From: Mytilisepta virgata
Lineage: Eukaryota > Mollusca > Bivalvia > Mytilida > Mytilidae
Length of the DNA: 64,000 nt
Reading direction: 5' to 3'
NCBI GenBank assembly: GCA_028015205.1
Contig: CM051510.1
Location: 25,916,580-25,980,579, forward strand
This document shows positions 48,081 through 58,344 of the stretch, piece by piece. The notes beneath the pieces are model-generated. The model saw only the letters and a program-made list of their open reading frames with translations, searched no databases and had not been told where the DNA came from. Both the position numbers and the translations under genes were made by a program. Within the stretch, counting starts at the first letter, position 1; each line of letters opens with the position of its first letter.

Positions 48081-48850
48081 ATGAGAGCAGGCCGATTCTA
48101 TCTGCTTTCAAAGTTACACATATTAGATCCGACACTCATTGATAGGATACAAGAGGACAAAACATTTTACAAGAATGCTAAGATTAAGGGTAGAATCACT
48201 ATGTGGCACACCCTTGGAGCGGGTAGGGTGTTTCATAGACAAAACTTCTACTACCAGCAGTTCTCCAACAACCCAAATATATTAGTTTCCATGGATTTAA
48301 TTAATAAAATCGAACGCATAAAGATCCCTCAAAGTCCAAATTAGTAGGGCTGACCTAGAAAACACGTACACGAACTTAACACACAAGGAATTGATTGAAT
48401 CGGTTAGAAATGCCTGGTCTATCATAGAGAACAGTAAGCTGGAATTTCAGATTCCTGCTCTGGAAGATGCGTTGGTGCTATTAAAAATCAGAAAATAAAG
48501 AGTTTGAGTTTAGTGATAAGAATTTCCCCAGCGCTTATCTCTGGAAATTACGAACCTTAGTGTGTTTGAAATAATCGAAAAATCTGTTCGTACATCCAGA
48601 CAAAAGAGATGGAATTCTATACTTTTGCAGATGCTGGGATGATCTCTTCCTGGTTATGGATTGGGAAAATCAGGACGTTGTTGAATTTTTCCACCATGCT
48701 AACGATAACATTACTTGTTAAAGTTTACGTTTGAGGTGTCTGACAACCGAATGCGATTCCTCGACACACTATTATTCCGGGGAAATCGATTTGAAAAAGA
48801 GGGAATTCTTGATATTACAACATGTCACCTAAAAAACCCCAAGAAAACTC
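48081..48850 (+). pseudogene. Penelope-like reverse transcriptase relic (copy B)
   Basis: Same block order as 30672-31440: RAGRFYLLSKLHIL, ENTYTNLTHKELIESVR, FEFSDKNF, then FTFEVSDNRMRFLDTLLFRG and EGILDITTCHLKNPKK. Frames broken at different places from copy A (an extra TAA near 48497). Confidence 0.65.
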
Positions 48851-49384
48851 CGTCTTATCACCGTAAAATGTGTATATCTTATATAAGACTTATGTAAATT
48901 AAAACGGATAGACCAAGGCAGAAAAGATATTCAAGAGGGCGTAGGACATTTAAGCGGATGTGGAAAAAAATAGTGGACATTTTAGCGTCTGGAATTTTAG
49001 TTACCTGTAAAAATATGATGGATATTTCAGCGGGTAGCTTTTACAGGTAAATACTGGTAAATATATGAAATGATCAAAACCATATCTATTATTGATAAGA
49101 ATGCTGACCAGTATTTTGTGTTTTTTATTTTCTATTTGGCTTGGCCTGGCTGACGGAAGAGGTACATTCAAATTTTATTATTAATAAAATGCAGAATTAT
49201 ATACGAATATTTCGGTCAGATTGGTCATCATAATAATATACCTGCTATTATATTAAACATATTAGCCGTTAGAATGTCCACTCCATCCGCTAAAACGTCC
49301 AAACAATCCGCCGCTGAAATGTCCATTAAAACGCCGCTAACATATCCACTTATTTCCGCAAAAATGTCCTCCGCCGATTCAAGG

Positions 49385-49933
49385 TTTGGCGTTGGGCACC
49401 GAGGCGGAAAAGGGATGGAATTATGAAATGAATAAAACTATAACTTTGTTAAATGTTAATGAAGAAGTGAACAATGTTATATTGAACACAAAGCTCGTTA
49501 TGAAAGATGTTAGCGGGAAAATCCACATTCTTGACAATAATGAATGGTATATAACGAAATTTTTAATGACCGTGGAAACCAAAACGGAAATAAATTACGA
49601 ACTTATAGACAATTTAAACGAGTAGTTTTAATTTTAATACCTAAACATAGACGCGTGATGGCTCGATCTGTTCCGCGCCGGATCACTACCACCTGCCATA
49701 GAAACCGGACGGTATGCCAGGCCGCCACTTCCAGTTGAAAACAGACTTTGTGTCTTGTGTACCAACAATTCTGTTGAATCCCAAAAACACTTTCTTATAA
49801 ATTCCACTCTTTATGATGACCTTAGATGGGTTTTATTTTCTGAATGTTAAAAATACATTCAACATTTTGCTAACTTAGACGATGATAAAAAATTCGTAGA
49901 AACTGTTTTGAAATTCAGCCTATTTTAAGCAAG
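49385..49933 (+). pseudogene. LINE ORF2 C-terminal relic (copy B)
   Basis: Counterpart of 32250-32815. Ends early at a TAG in the codons after LIDNLNE and is shifted again before FRAGS-like text; the knuckle region is further decayed. Here the upstream SINE is absent, which confirms that the longer frame in copy A is accidental. Confidence 0.7.
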
Positions 49934-49936
49934 TGT

Positions 49937-50191
49937 GGCCGAGTGGTCTAAGTAGTTCATCATGTCTACTAATGATCACTACCCTGTCAAAACTGAGGTT
50001 GTGAGTTCGAATCTCACCTGTGGCGGGGTGTGTTCGACTTCGATCTCGATTGACAAGATTGCCAATTTTCCTACCGAAGATCGGTGGTTCTTTCTGGGTA
50101 CTCCGGCTTCCTCCACCAATAAAAATTGGCCGCCGCGAAATAGCCAAATGTGCTGAAAACGGCGTAAAACCCCAACTAAACAAACAAACAA
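49937..50191 (+). mobile_element. tRNA-derived SINE shared by units A and B (copy B)
   Basis: GGCCGAGTGGTCTAAGTAGT head, B-box GGTTGTGAGTTCGAATCTC, body with CTCCGGCTTCCTCCACCAAT and AACAAACAAACAAA tail. Same insertion as 32814-33056. Confidence 0.85.
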
Positions 50192-50449
50192 ATATGTGTC
50201 TCATAAGTCAACTAAATGGCTGGGTATTGATTGTTTAAATGTATATTTAAATTATTGTTATTGTAGAATCTGTAATATAGACACAATAAAAAAATAATGA
50301 ATCTTAAAAATATTATGCAAGACATAGTTTGCGGAAATTTACGCTTCAAGTGAACCTTTATTCGTAACCATAAGAATGTATATTAACATGATTAATAAAA
50401 CATCTAGACATTTCAACTGATGACGATAAATTTTACACTAAACCTTCTG

Positions 50450-50451
50450 TG

Positions 50452-50484
<33 letters not shown>

Positions 50485-50744
50485 GATTTTAACGCCGTGT
50501 GGGCGACATTTAAGCCATATCAGGGCGAGATCTGGTTACATTAAGTCTGATTAAAACAAATATTATATAAAATGAATGGACCATTTACAGATAATATGTC
50601 ATGAAATAATAGCAAATTTAATAACAAATATGAGAAAAATTTCCAATATATACTTGTAAATATCACATATGAACTTTACAAAACAATATCACAGATACGC
50701 TATTAAATACAATAGTAGTATATGGGGACAGTGCAGGTCGGATT
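50450..50744. repeat. (GATT)n-tailed repeat fragment
   Basis: Seven or so GATT units, then AACGCCGTGTGGGCGACATT and GCCATATCAGGGCGAGATCT. This looks like the reverse-strand 3' end of a retroposon with a TCAA-type tail. It replaces the LINE 3' end found at this place in units A and C. Confidence 0.5.
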
Positions 50745-51085
50745 TGAGGAGGAGCGTGGAGGAGCCGGAAGTGACGTCACCGGAACCGGAAATGACGTCA
50801 CAGGAACCGGAAGTTACGGAAGTGACGTAAGTCACGTGCTGGGACCCGAATGTGTGGTCTGCGCATGCGTAGGAGGAACCGGAAGTACCCAGAAGTGATT
50901 TGTGCGCACGCGCAACCGGAAGTGATGGATTTTGGCGCCATTTTCTCATGATTTGTTTACGGAAGTCACGCAAGTCACGTGGTAGGACCCGGATGTGCCG
51001 ATCACGCATGTGCAGGCGGAACAGGAAGTGATGGGTTTTCCCATGATTTGTTTACGGAAATGACGCAAGTCACGGACCCGAATGT
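50745..51085. promoter_or_regulatory. Tandem array dense in ETS/CRE/E-box/NRF1/E2F-like sites (copy B)
   Basis: Best-preserved copy. Units start near 50817, 50961 and 51053. TGACGTCA at 50772-50779 and 50793-50800; CCGGAAGT repeatedly; CACGTG at 50833-50838; NRF1-type TGCGCATGCGTA at 50860-50871; GCGCACGCGC near 50914; E2F-type TTTTGGCGCC at 50930-50939. Followed by the terminal repeat at 51174. These five motif classes are known from housekeeping and cell-cycle promoters; activity here is inference. Confidence 0.6.
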
Positions 51086-51173
51086 GCCATGCTTGACCAG
51101 AACTCAGATTAAATTATCTCCCTTTTCCCGCACTTCTCGGTCGTCTCTGGATCTTTCATCGGTCTCTAGGGTC

Positions 51174-51515
51174 TGATACTCTCACTGTTATGTCGAAGTC
51201 CGAGAGTATACGAAGTACACTATTGGATTATCTCCCCTTTTCCCGCTCTTTTCATCTGCGGGTGATGTTTTCTGTGAGGACCAAAGGTAGGATTGAATTA
51301 TATCCCCTTACCTCCAAGTGATGCTGTCACCAATAGATCAATGGAAAGGTGTCCTTAGCAACCGCCTTAGCAACGGCGGTCCATTTCATTGCTCTATGAT
51401 GCACTTCGATTCTCTTCTCTTGCTCCATCCCGCTCTTCGCTGCTCTTTGCTACTCAGCGCTACTCATGACCTTACTCGCGTGCTCATTTCGCTCCTGTTG
51501 CTTGTTGCTGAAATG
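51174..51515 (+). mobile_element. Terminal repeat of array-bearing element (copy B, left)
   Basis: TGATACTCTCACTGTTATGT start, as in copy A, running through GCAACGGCGGTCCATTTCAT and a short stub of array (51410-51510), then joining the spacer in inverted orientation. With 56400-56623 it forms inverted ends about 5.4 kb apart. Confidence 0.8.
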
Positions 51516-51675
51516 CAGAGTGGCCTTAAAATATTGAGGAGGATTAATGCAGCCTATCTTATGATAGCCAGTCACAAGCCTGGATAAATGCAGAGTGACT
51601 CACCGTGTTCTCTCTCACAGATCCAATCTTTGAATAACGACAATCGACCACCACTAGCAGCAGTAGTTTAGCCCC
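51516..51675. repeat. Conserved spacer, inverted (copy B left)
   Basis: ATGCAGAGTGGCCTTAAAAT, GGATTAATGCAGCCTATCTT and CCAGTCACAAGCCTGGATAA are the reverse complement of the spacer after the array in copies A and C, and the same as 54600-54755. Confidence 0.8.
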
Positions 51676-53225
51676 AAAACTGAAATGAGCACGCGAGTAG
51701 GGTCCTGAGTAGCGATGAGCAGCAAAGAGCTATAGAAGAGCAGCGATGACGAACAGCAACAGGCAGCAGGAGCTCCTGAGTAGCGATGAGCAGCAAAGAG
51801 CAAGAGAAGAGCAGCGATGACGAACAGCAACAAGCAGCAGAAGCGAAATGAGCACGCGAGTAAGGTCTTGAGTAGCGATGAGCAGCAAAGAGCAAGAGAA
51901 GAGCAGCGATGAGCAAGACAAGAGCAGCGATGAGCAAGAGAAGAGCAGCGATAGCGAACAGCAACAAGCAGCAGGAGCGAAATGAGCACGCGAGTAAGGT
52001 CCTGAGTAGCGATGAGCAAGATAAGAGCAGCCATGAGCAGAGCGGAGCAAGAGAGAAGCAATGCCGAGCAAGAGATGAGCAGCGAAGAGCAGCACGGAGC
52101 AAGAGATGAGCAGCGATGAGCAAGAGATGAGCAAGAGATGAGCAAGGCGGAGCAAGAGATGAGCAGCGATGAGCAGCGATGAGCAAGAGATGAGCAGCGA
52201 TGAGCAAGAGATGAGCAGCAATGAGCAGCGATGAGCAAGAGAAGAGCAGCGAGGAGCAGCACGGAGCAAAAGATGAGCAGCGATGAGCAAGACAAGAGCA
52301 GCGATAACAAACAGCAACAACCAGCAGGAGCAAAATGAGCACGCGAGTAAGGTCCTGATTAGCGATGAGCAGCAATGAGTAAGAGAAGAGCAGCGATGAC
52401 GAACAGCAACAAGCAGCAGGAGCGAAATGTGCACGCGAGTAAGGTCCTGAGTAGCGATGAGCAGCAAAGAGCAAGAGAAGAGCAGCGATGACGAACAGCA
52501 ACAAGCAGCAGAAGCGAAATGAGCACGCGAGTAAGGTCTTGAGTAGCGATGAGCAGCAAAGAGCAAGAGAAGAACAGCGATGAGCAAGACAAGAGCAGCG
52601 ATGAGCAAGAGAAGAGCAGCGATAGCGAACAGCAACAAGCAGCAGGAGCGAAATGAGCACGCGAGTAAGGTCCTGAGTAGCGATGAGCAAGATAAGAGCA
52701 GCCATGAGCAGAGCGGAGCAAGAGAGAAGCAATGCCGAGCAAGAGATGAGCAGCGAAGAGCAACACGGAGCAAGAGATGAGCAGCGATGAGCAAGAGATG
52801 AGCAAGAGATGAGCAAGGCGGAGCAAGAGATGAGCAGCGATGAGCAGCGATGAGCAAGAGATGAGCAGCGATGAGCAAGAGATGAGCAGCAATGAGCAGC
52901 GATGAGCAAGAGAAGAGCAGCGAGGAGCAGCACGGAGCAAGAGATGAGCAGCGATGAGCAAGGGATGAGCAGCAATGAACAGCGATGAGCAAGAGAACAG
53001 CAGCGATGAGCAAGGGATGAGCAGCAATGAGCAGCGATAAGCAAGAGATGAGCAGCAATGAGCAGCGATGAGCAAGAGAACAGCAGCGATGACAAACAGC
53101 AACAAGCAACAGGAGCGAAATGAGCACGCGAGTAAGGTCCTGAGTAGCGATGAGCAGCAAAGAGCAGCGAAGAGCGGGATGGAGCAAGAGAAGAGAAACG
53201 AAGTGCATCATAGCGCAATGAAATG
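51676..53225. repeat. 18-base-derived tandem array (copy B left)
   Basis: Units of GAGCAGCGATGAGCAAGA and variants, in higher-order blocks with CGAACAGCAACAAGCAGCAG, GAGCGAAATGAGCACGCGAG and TAAGGTCCTGAGTAGCGATG. A 671-base block is duplicated (51909 onward and 52580 onward). The array ends in GCGGGATGGAGCAAGAGAAG then AAACGAAGTGCATCATAG, the inner part of the terminal repeat, cut at 53225. The reverse strand is open in all three frames for up to 557 codons, which is a property of the unit and not evidence of genes. Confidence 0.9.
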
Positions 53226-53438
53226 GATTTATAGCGAAACAGTGAGAATCCCACCTTAACCTCCTCAGCAGCAGTAGCAGCAGCAACAACGAACAGCAAA
53301 CTGTGTGGTCTGAATGAATAGATAAAAGCAATCTTCGTCACTATGACACCAATGGAAAGCTTTTAACAAAAATATAATCAGAGGTTTTGTTTAATTTTGT
53401 CAGTTGTTTGAAGACCGTCAAACAACACACACGTATCA
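53226..53438. other. 5' flank of the zinc-finger gene (copy B)
   Basis: Short non-array stretch with GCAGCAGTAGCAGCAGCAAC and no open frame. It separates the truncated left array from the gene start; if the gene has a promoter inside the element it should be here. No clear TATA box. Confidence 0.4.
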
Positions 53439-54460
53439 ATGGAGTCGAAAACGCCTCTCGGTTCATTGGTTCCTGCTAAATACTTAATACCTGTGGATCT
53501 TTCAAAGATCAAAGCAAAATCAGAAATGAAAAGGAAAATACTTCCAACCAAAGTGGAGATAACCAAACGGCTGGACAACACATGTGGAGGACCCGGCAAA
53601 GTGGATCCAAACAAGAAATGTACAAAGTGTCAAATAAACAAGAGCTTTGCGGAATTCTACAAAAACATGAATGTCTGCAGGGGTGTAGAAGGATTGACAA
53701 CCAGTGGACAAGACTTAATAGAGACCTCATCAGAAAAGTGAAATCTGAACTGCAACAATCTCGGAACGAATACTTTGCCAAACGTTTGTGTATGAATCAA
53801 CAAGCTGTTGAGGAACCTGTAGCTAATATAAGCACTTGCAGGACGACCGGAGCTCATTCTACTATTGAATCCCAGGAAAGAAAGACGTCTTAAATGTATA
53901 CCTGTGGATACCAGTCCAAGCGAAACTTCAACATAGAGCGACACAAAAAGAATGCACAAGGTATGGAAGAGGATTCAACAGACTATAGTGATTCAGTCTC
54001 AGATACCACCACAGAAGCCGATAACGAGGAATCGGAACAAAGTAGTGAACATGAGTCCAACGAAGACTCCGAAGGGCAATGCGAACAGTCTCTATGGGAA
54101 GTCATTTTGAATAGAAAATTTCAAGTACATCAATCGGAATACTCACAGAAAGTAAACGAACTAGTCGAAGCCGGAATAGAAGAAGACGAGGCACGCTTGG
54201 CAGCATATAGAGACATGTTTGACACATACAGAGACTAAATACGAAAGCATTACCTCGGACTATTGTCCTGGCATCAAGACATGAGTAAAGACCCCGTACA
54301 TAGAAAGATCAAGAAAACGGCTAAACGCTTGAGAGAAGAGGAAGACGACGAATCAAAAGAATCATGGGAATATGCCGTAGAAAAACGAAAATATCTGCTT
54401 AACCGTGTATTGAACGATTACGACCCACCACCAGCTGAAGACGGCAATGACTCTATGTGA
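53439..54460 (+). pseudogene. Zinc-finger gene of the array-bearing element (copy B, full length but broken)
   Basis: Start ATG at 53439, stop TGA at 54458-54460, no introns, about 340 codons. The N-terminal basic segment (MESKTPLGSLVPAKYLIP...) leads to a CxxC (CTKC) with a second CxxC expected about 16 residues on, then WTRLNRDLIRKVKSELQQSR, the remains of a C2H2 finger, a long acidic Ser/Asp/Glu region (about 50 residues), FQVHQSEYSQKVNELVEAGI, a WHQDM...HRKIKKTAKRLREEE helix, and a C-terminal WEYAVEKRKYLLNRVLNDYD. Lesions: a one-base loss near 53678-53681 shifts the frame, TAA at 53891-53893, a 9-base deletion near 53908 that removes one Cys of the C2H2 finger, and TAA at 54236-54238. None coincides with copy A's lesions. 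Family not recognised. Confidence 0.65.
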
Positions 54461-54539
54461 AATTGGAACATATTACAAAGGAAAACAAAACAGAAAAAAT
54501 ATATAAAAAAAATTAAAAATTAAAAAAATTAAAAAAAAA

Positions 54540-54755
54540 GGGGAGGAGGGTAATGCAGCCTCTTTATGTTTATACATATATATAGCCAGTCACAAGCCTG
54601 GACAAATGCAGAGTGGCCTTAAAAAATTGAGGAGGATTAATGCAGCCTATCTTATGATAGCCAGTCACAAGCCTGGATAAATGCAGAGTGACCCAACGTG
54701 TGCTCTCTCACAGATCCAATCTTTGAATAACGACAATCGACCACAACTAGCAGCA
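54540..54755. repeat. Conserved spacer, inverted (copy B right)
   Basis: Starts after a short A-rich tract at the 3' end of the gene. Two copies of AGCCAGTCACAAGCCTGGA.AAATGCAGAGTG, CACAGATCCAATCTTTGAAT and ACGACAATCGACCAC lead into the array. The order gene 3' end - spacer - array - terminal repeat is the same as in copy A. Confidence 0.8.
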
Positions 54756-56399
54756 GTAGCCCCAAACTGAAATGAGCACGCGAGTAAGGTCCCGAGTAGC
54801 GATGAGCAGCAAAGAGCAATAGAAGAGCAGCGATGAGCAAGAGAAGAGCAGCGATGACGAACAGCAACAGGCAGCAGGAGCGAAATGAGCACGCGAGTAA
54901 GGTCATGAGTAGCGATGAGCAGCAAAGAGCAAGAGAAGAGCAGCGATGAGCAAGACAAGAGCAGCGATAACGAACAGCAACAACCAGCAGGAGCGAAATG
55001 AGCAATCGAGTAAGGTCCTGAGTAGCGATGAGCAGCAAAAAGCAAGAGAAGAGCAGCAATGACGAACAGCAACAAGCAGCAGGAGCGAAATGAGCACGCG
55101 AGTAAGGTCATGAGAAGCGATGAGCAGCAAAGAGCAAGAGAAGAGCAGCGATGACGAACAGCAACAAGCAGCAGAAGCGAAATGAGCACGCGAGTAAGGT
55201 CCTGAGTAGCGATGAGCAGCAAAGAGCAAGAGAAGAGCAGCGATGAGCAAGACAAGAGCAGCGATGACGAACAGCAACAACCAGCAGGAGCGAAATGAGC
55301 ACGCGAGTAAGGTCCTGAGTAGCGATGAGCAGCAACGAGCAAGAGAAGAGCAAGAGAAGAGCAGCGATGACGAATAGCAACAAGCAGCAGGAGCGAAATG
55401 AGCACGCGAGTAAGGTCCTGAGTAGCGATGAGCAAGAGAAGAGCAGCCATGAGCAGCGCGGAGCAAGAGATGAGCAACGCGGAGCAAGAGATGAGCAGCG
55501 AAGAGCAGCACGGAGCAAGAGATGAGCAGCGATGAGCAAGAGATGAGCAACGGGGAGCAAGAGATGAGCAGCGATGAGCATCGATGAGCAGCGATGAGCA
55601 AGAGATGAGCAGCAATGAGCAGCGATGAGCAAGAGATGAGCAGCAATGAGCAGCGATGAGCAAGAGAAGAGCAGCGAGGAGCAGCACGGAGCAAGAGATG
55701 AGCAGCGATGAGCAAGGGATGAGCAGCAATGAGCAGCGATGAGCAAGAGATGAGCAGCAATGAGCAGCGATGAGCAAGAGAAGAGCATCGAGGAGCAGCA
55801 CGGAGCAAGAGATGAGCAAGGCGGAGCAAGAGATGAGCAGCGATGAGCAAGAGATGAGCAGCACTGAGCAGCGAGGAGCAGCACGGAGCAAGAGATGAGC
55901 AGCGATGAGCAAGGGATGAGCAGCAATGAGCAGCGATGAGCAAGAGAACAGCAGCGATGAGCAAGAGAACCGCAGCGATGAGCAAGGGATGAGCAGCAAT
56001 GAGCAGCGATAAGCAAGAGAAGAGCAGCGAGGAGCAGCACGGAGCAAGAGATGAGCAAGGCGGAGCAGGAGATGAGCAGCGATGAGCAGCGATGAGCAAG
56101 AGATGAGCAGCAATGAGCAGCGATGAGCAAGAGATGAGCAGCAATGAGCAGCGATGAGCAGCACGGAGCAAGAGATGAGCAGCGATGAGCAAGGGATGAG
56201 CAGCAATGAGCAGCGATGAGCAGGAGAACAGCAGCGATGAGCAAGGGATGACCAGCAATGAGCAGCAATAAGCAAGAGATGATCAGCAATGAGCAACGAT
56301 GAGCAAGAGAACAGCAGCGATGACGAACAATAACAAGCAACAGGAGCGAAATGAGCAGCGAAGAGCGGGATGGAGCAAGAGAAGAGAAACGAAGTGCAT
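54756..56399. repeat. 18-base-derived tandem array (copy B right)
   Basis: Same units and higher-order blocks as 51676-53225; GC-richer blocks with GAGGAGCAGCACGGAGCAAG occur several times. All three reverse frames are open for 433-543 codons because the unit lacks stops in that direction. The Leu/Ala/Cys/Ser/His-rich products have no domain and change with each repeat shift. Confidence 0.9.
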
Positions 56400-56623
56400 C
56401 ATAGAGCAATGAAATGGACCGCCGTTGCTAAGGCGGTTGCTAAGGACACCCTTCCATTGATCTATTGGTGACAGCATCACTTGGAGGTAAGGGGACATAA
56501 TCCAATCCTACCTTTGGTCCTCACAGAAAACATCACCCGCAGATGAAAAGAGCGAGATAAGGGAGATAATCCAATAGTGTACATCGTATACTCTCGGACT
56601 TCGACATAACAGTGAGAGTATCA
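56400..56623 (-). mobile_element. Terminal repeat of array-bearing element (copy B, right, inverted)
   Basis: Reverse complement of 51174-51400: GCAATGAAATGGACCGCCGT ... CCTCCAAGTGATGCTGTCAC in reverse ... ACAGTGAGAGTATCA at the outer end. Homology to the other copies stops at 56623, where LINE coding sequence begins, so 56623/56624 is the best candidate for a true element boundary. Confidence 0.8.
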
Positions 56624-56799
56624 TCCTGTTTAGTTCTTGTGCTGTAAAGAGAGTAATTTTTGATGTTTACATTATCGTTTTCCTTTAAGTGAGTTTCTTG
56701 GAGACAAAAGGCAACTGGTAGGAAAGCTTGGACAAGTAAAGATATTTCAATTAAATTAAGTTTTAAACCCCGACAATTCCACTGAATTATATTGTTCAT
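56624..56799 (-). pseudogene. LINE ORF2 N-terminus: endonuclease start, truncated
   Basis: Begins MNNIIQWNCRGLKLNLIEIS and continues VAFCLQETHLKENDNVNIKN. The QWN.RGL and LQET blocks mark the apurinic-type endonuclease at the start of ORF2 in jockey/CR1-like non-LTR retrotransposons (N and E catalytic residues present). The frame then runs into the array element at 56623, so everything beyond about residue 58 is lost here. The start ATG overlaps the ORF1 stop (ATGA, 56799-56796). Confidence 0.75.
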
Positions 56800-58300
56800 T
56801 TTAAGGGTGGGCGGATTGAGGAGTAGTTTTTCCTTAGTTGTTTATTTGAACAACTTCTGCGCCTGCCGCCAGAAGCGCTGGAATCTCTGGCGTTACGAGA
56901 AGAATTCCCAGCAGGAACTGAAATATTTCCCCAAATGGATTCTTCTGGTTCATTTGAAGTATCCATCTGCTCAGAGTCCTCGTCGACATCATTGTCGAAC
57001 TCTGAACAGAGGTCTCTAAATCTATTAACTTTAAAAAAAATTTCTGCCTTTGAGAGGCGACCGGATGATTGTTTGTTTCTAGCTTTTTCATTGGAAGACG
57101 ATCGTGTAGTTTTTTGGGACGATGAGGAAGATTTTTGGTTTGAAGGTATGGAAGTTCTTTGTCTGGCAGTCGGTCTTTGTTGTTTACTGGTAGTGTCTGA
57201 GGTGTTTAAAGAACCAGACGTTTGAGAAGAGTTGATGTAGAAGACGGTTTAGATTGAGAAATTTTATCTTTAGCTTGATTAGGTTGAAGTAAGAGTGTTG
57301 GTAGTTCTGATCCATCAGGCCAAGTGAATTCAGTTTGGGTTGCAAAAGTTCTGGTTTGTGAGGTTTTGACCTTATCAGCATAAGAGGTCTGAACAGAGTT
57401 ATTCAAGACAGAGACCATTCGTTTCGCTTCCTGATAGCTAAATTTTTTTTCAGTTTTGGTTTTTTTGATTTCTAATTCCTTTTTATACAATTCACAATTT
57501 CTTGAATTAGCCAAATGATTCAGTCCACACTTTGCACACTTTACTGTACCGTCACATTCAAAACTTCAGTGGCCCTCTACAGAACATTTGACACATCTTT
57601 CAGTACCAGACATGAACTCCTACCGTGTCCAAATTTCTGGCATTTGAAACAACGAGTAGGGTTAGGTATGTATGTGTCAACGTCCATTCTATAGGGTCCT
57701 ATGTAGATATGTTCAGGTACAGTAGTGACGTTGAATGCAATAAGGTATGTATTCAGTTTTACAATTTTTCCTTCGGATTTTTTAGTAAACCTTTTCACTT
57801 TTGAGATATGTTGAGATTCCAATTCTTCCTGACTCTTCTTCAGACAAGTCATACAAATCACAGTCTCTGTCTCGAATACCCCCCGTGGAAGAATTGAGTG
57901 TTCGGTGTGGGGTTACCAAGATCTCAACATCAGAAATACAAGTCAGAGAAAGGAGATTTTTTGCCTGTTGTGGTCTAATACATTCTATAAGTAGACTTCC
58001 ACTTCTCATTTTGGTAACTTTTTCAACTTGTCCAGCGCAGCTTTGAATTTTTTTCTGTAGTTAAAAAAGGAGAAAGTTTAGTCAAAGGTCTGTCAGAATT
58101 TTTACTTGTCAAAACTAACTAGATGTACTGTGAGCAAAGCTCACAAAGGATACCCCCCGCTTTGAAGTCCAATTATTTCCCTTGTGTGATATCGGAAAGC
58201 AAAGATTCATGCACATCTTTGGATGATGTACTTCCTTTCTGTAAAGTTTCGTTGGAATCCATTGAGCGGTCTAGGAAGAGTTGCGCTTACAAGATATATG

Positions 58301-58344
<44 letters not shown>

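Larger units (their letters stand above)
38861..51515. repeat. Segmental duplication unit B
   Basis: Counterpart of unit A (anchors listed there). B-only insertions: 39356-39560, 39625-40150, the MITEs at 41096-41488 and 42080-42354, a replaced stretch near 44475-44650, and 50450-50745 in place of A's LINE 3' end. B loses collinearity at 51516, just inside the terminal repeat, where inverted element sequence begins. Confidence 0.9.

Noticed and set aside
51668..53341. Open frames of 557 and 533 codons on the - strand
   Set aside because: They lie inside the 18-base array, where all three frames of that strand are open; the products are Leu/Ala/Cys/Ser repeats with no domain and no start context.
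53660..53690. Programmed -1 frameshifting in the zinc-finger gene of copy B (CAAAAAC)
   Set aside because: Copy A has one more base just downstream and is in frame there, so a one-base deletion in copy B explains the shift; the heptamer is also not a canonical slippery site.
51676..56399. CRISPR array
   Set aside because: Units are contiguous and degenerate without unique spacers, in a eukaryotic repeat context.
54665..56409. Open frames of 543, 451 and 433 codons on the - strand
   Set aside because: Same reason: overlapping frames across the right-hand array.
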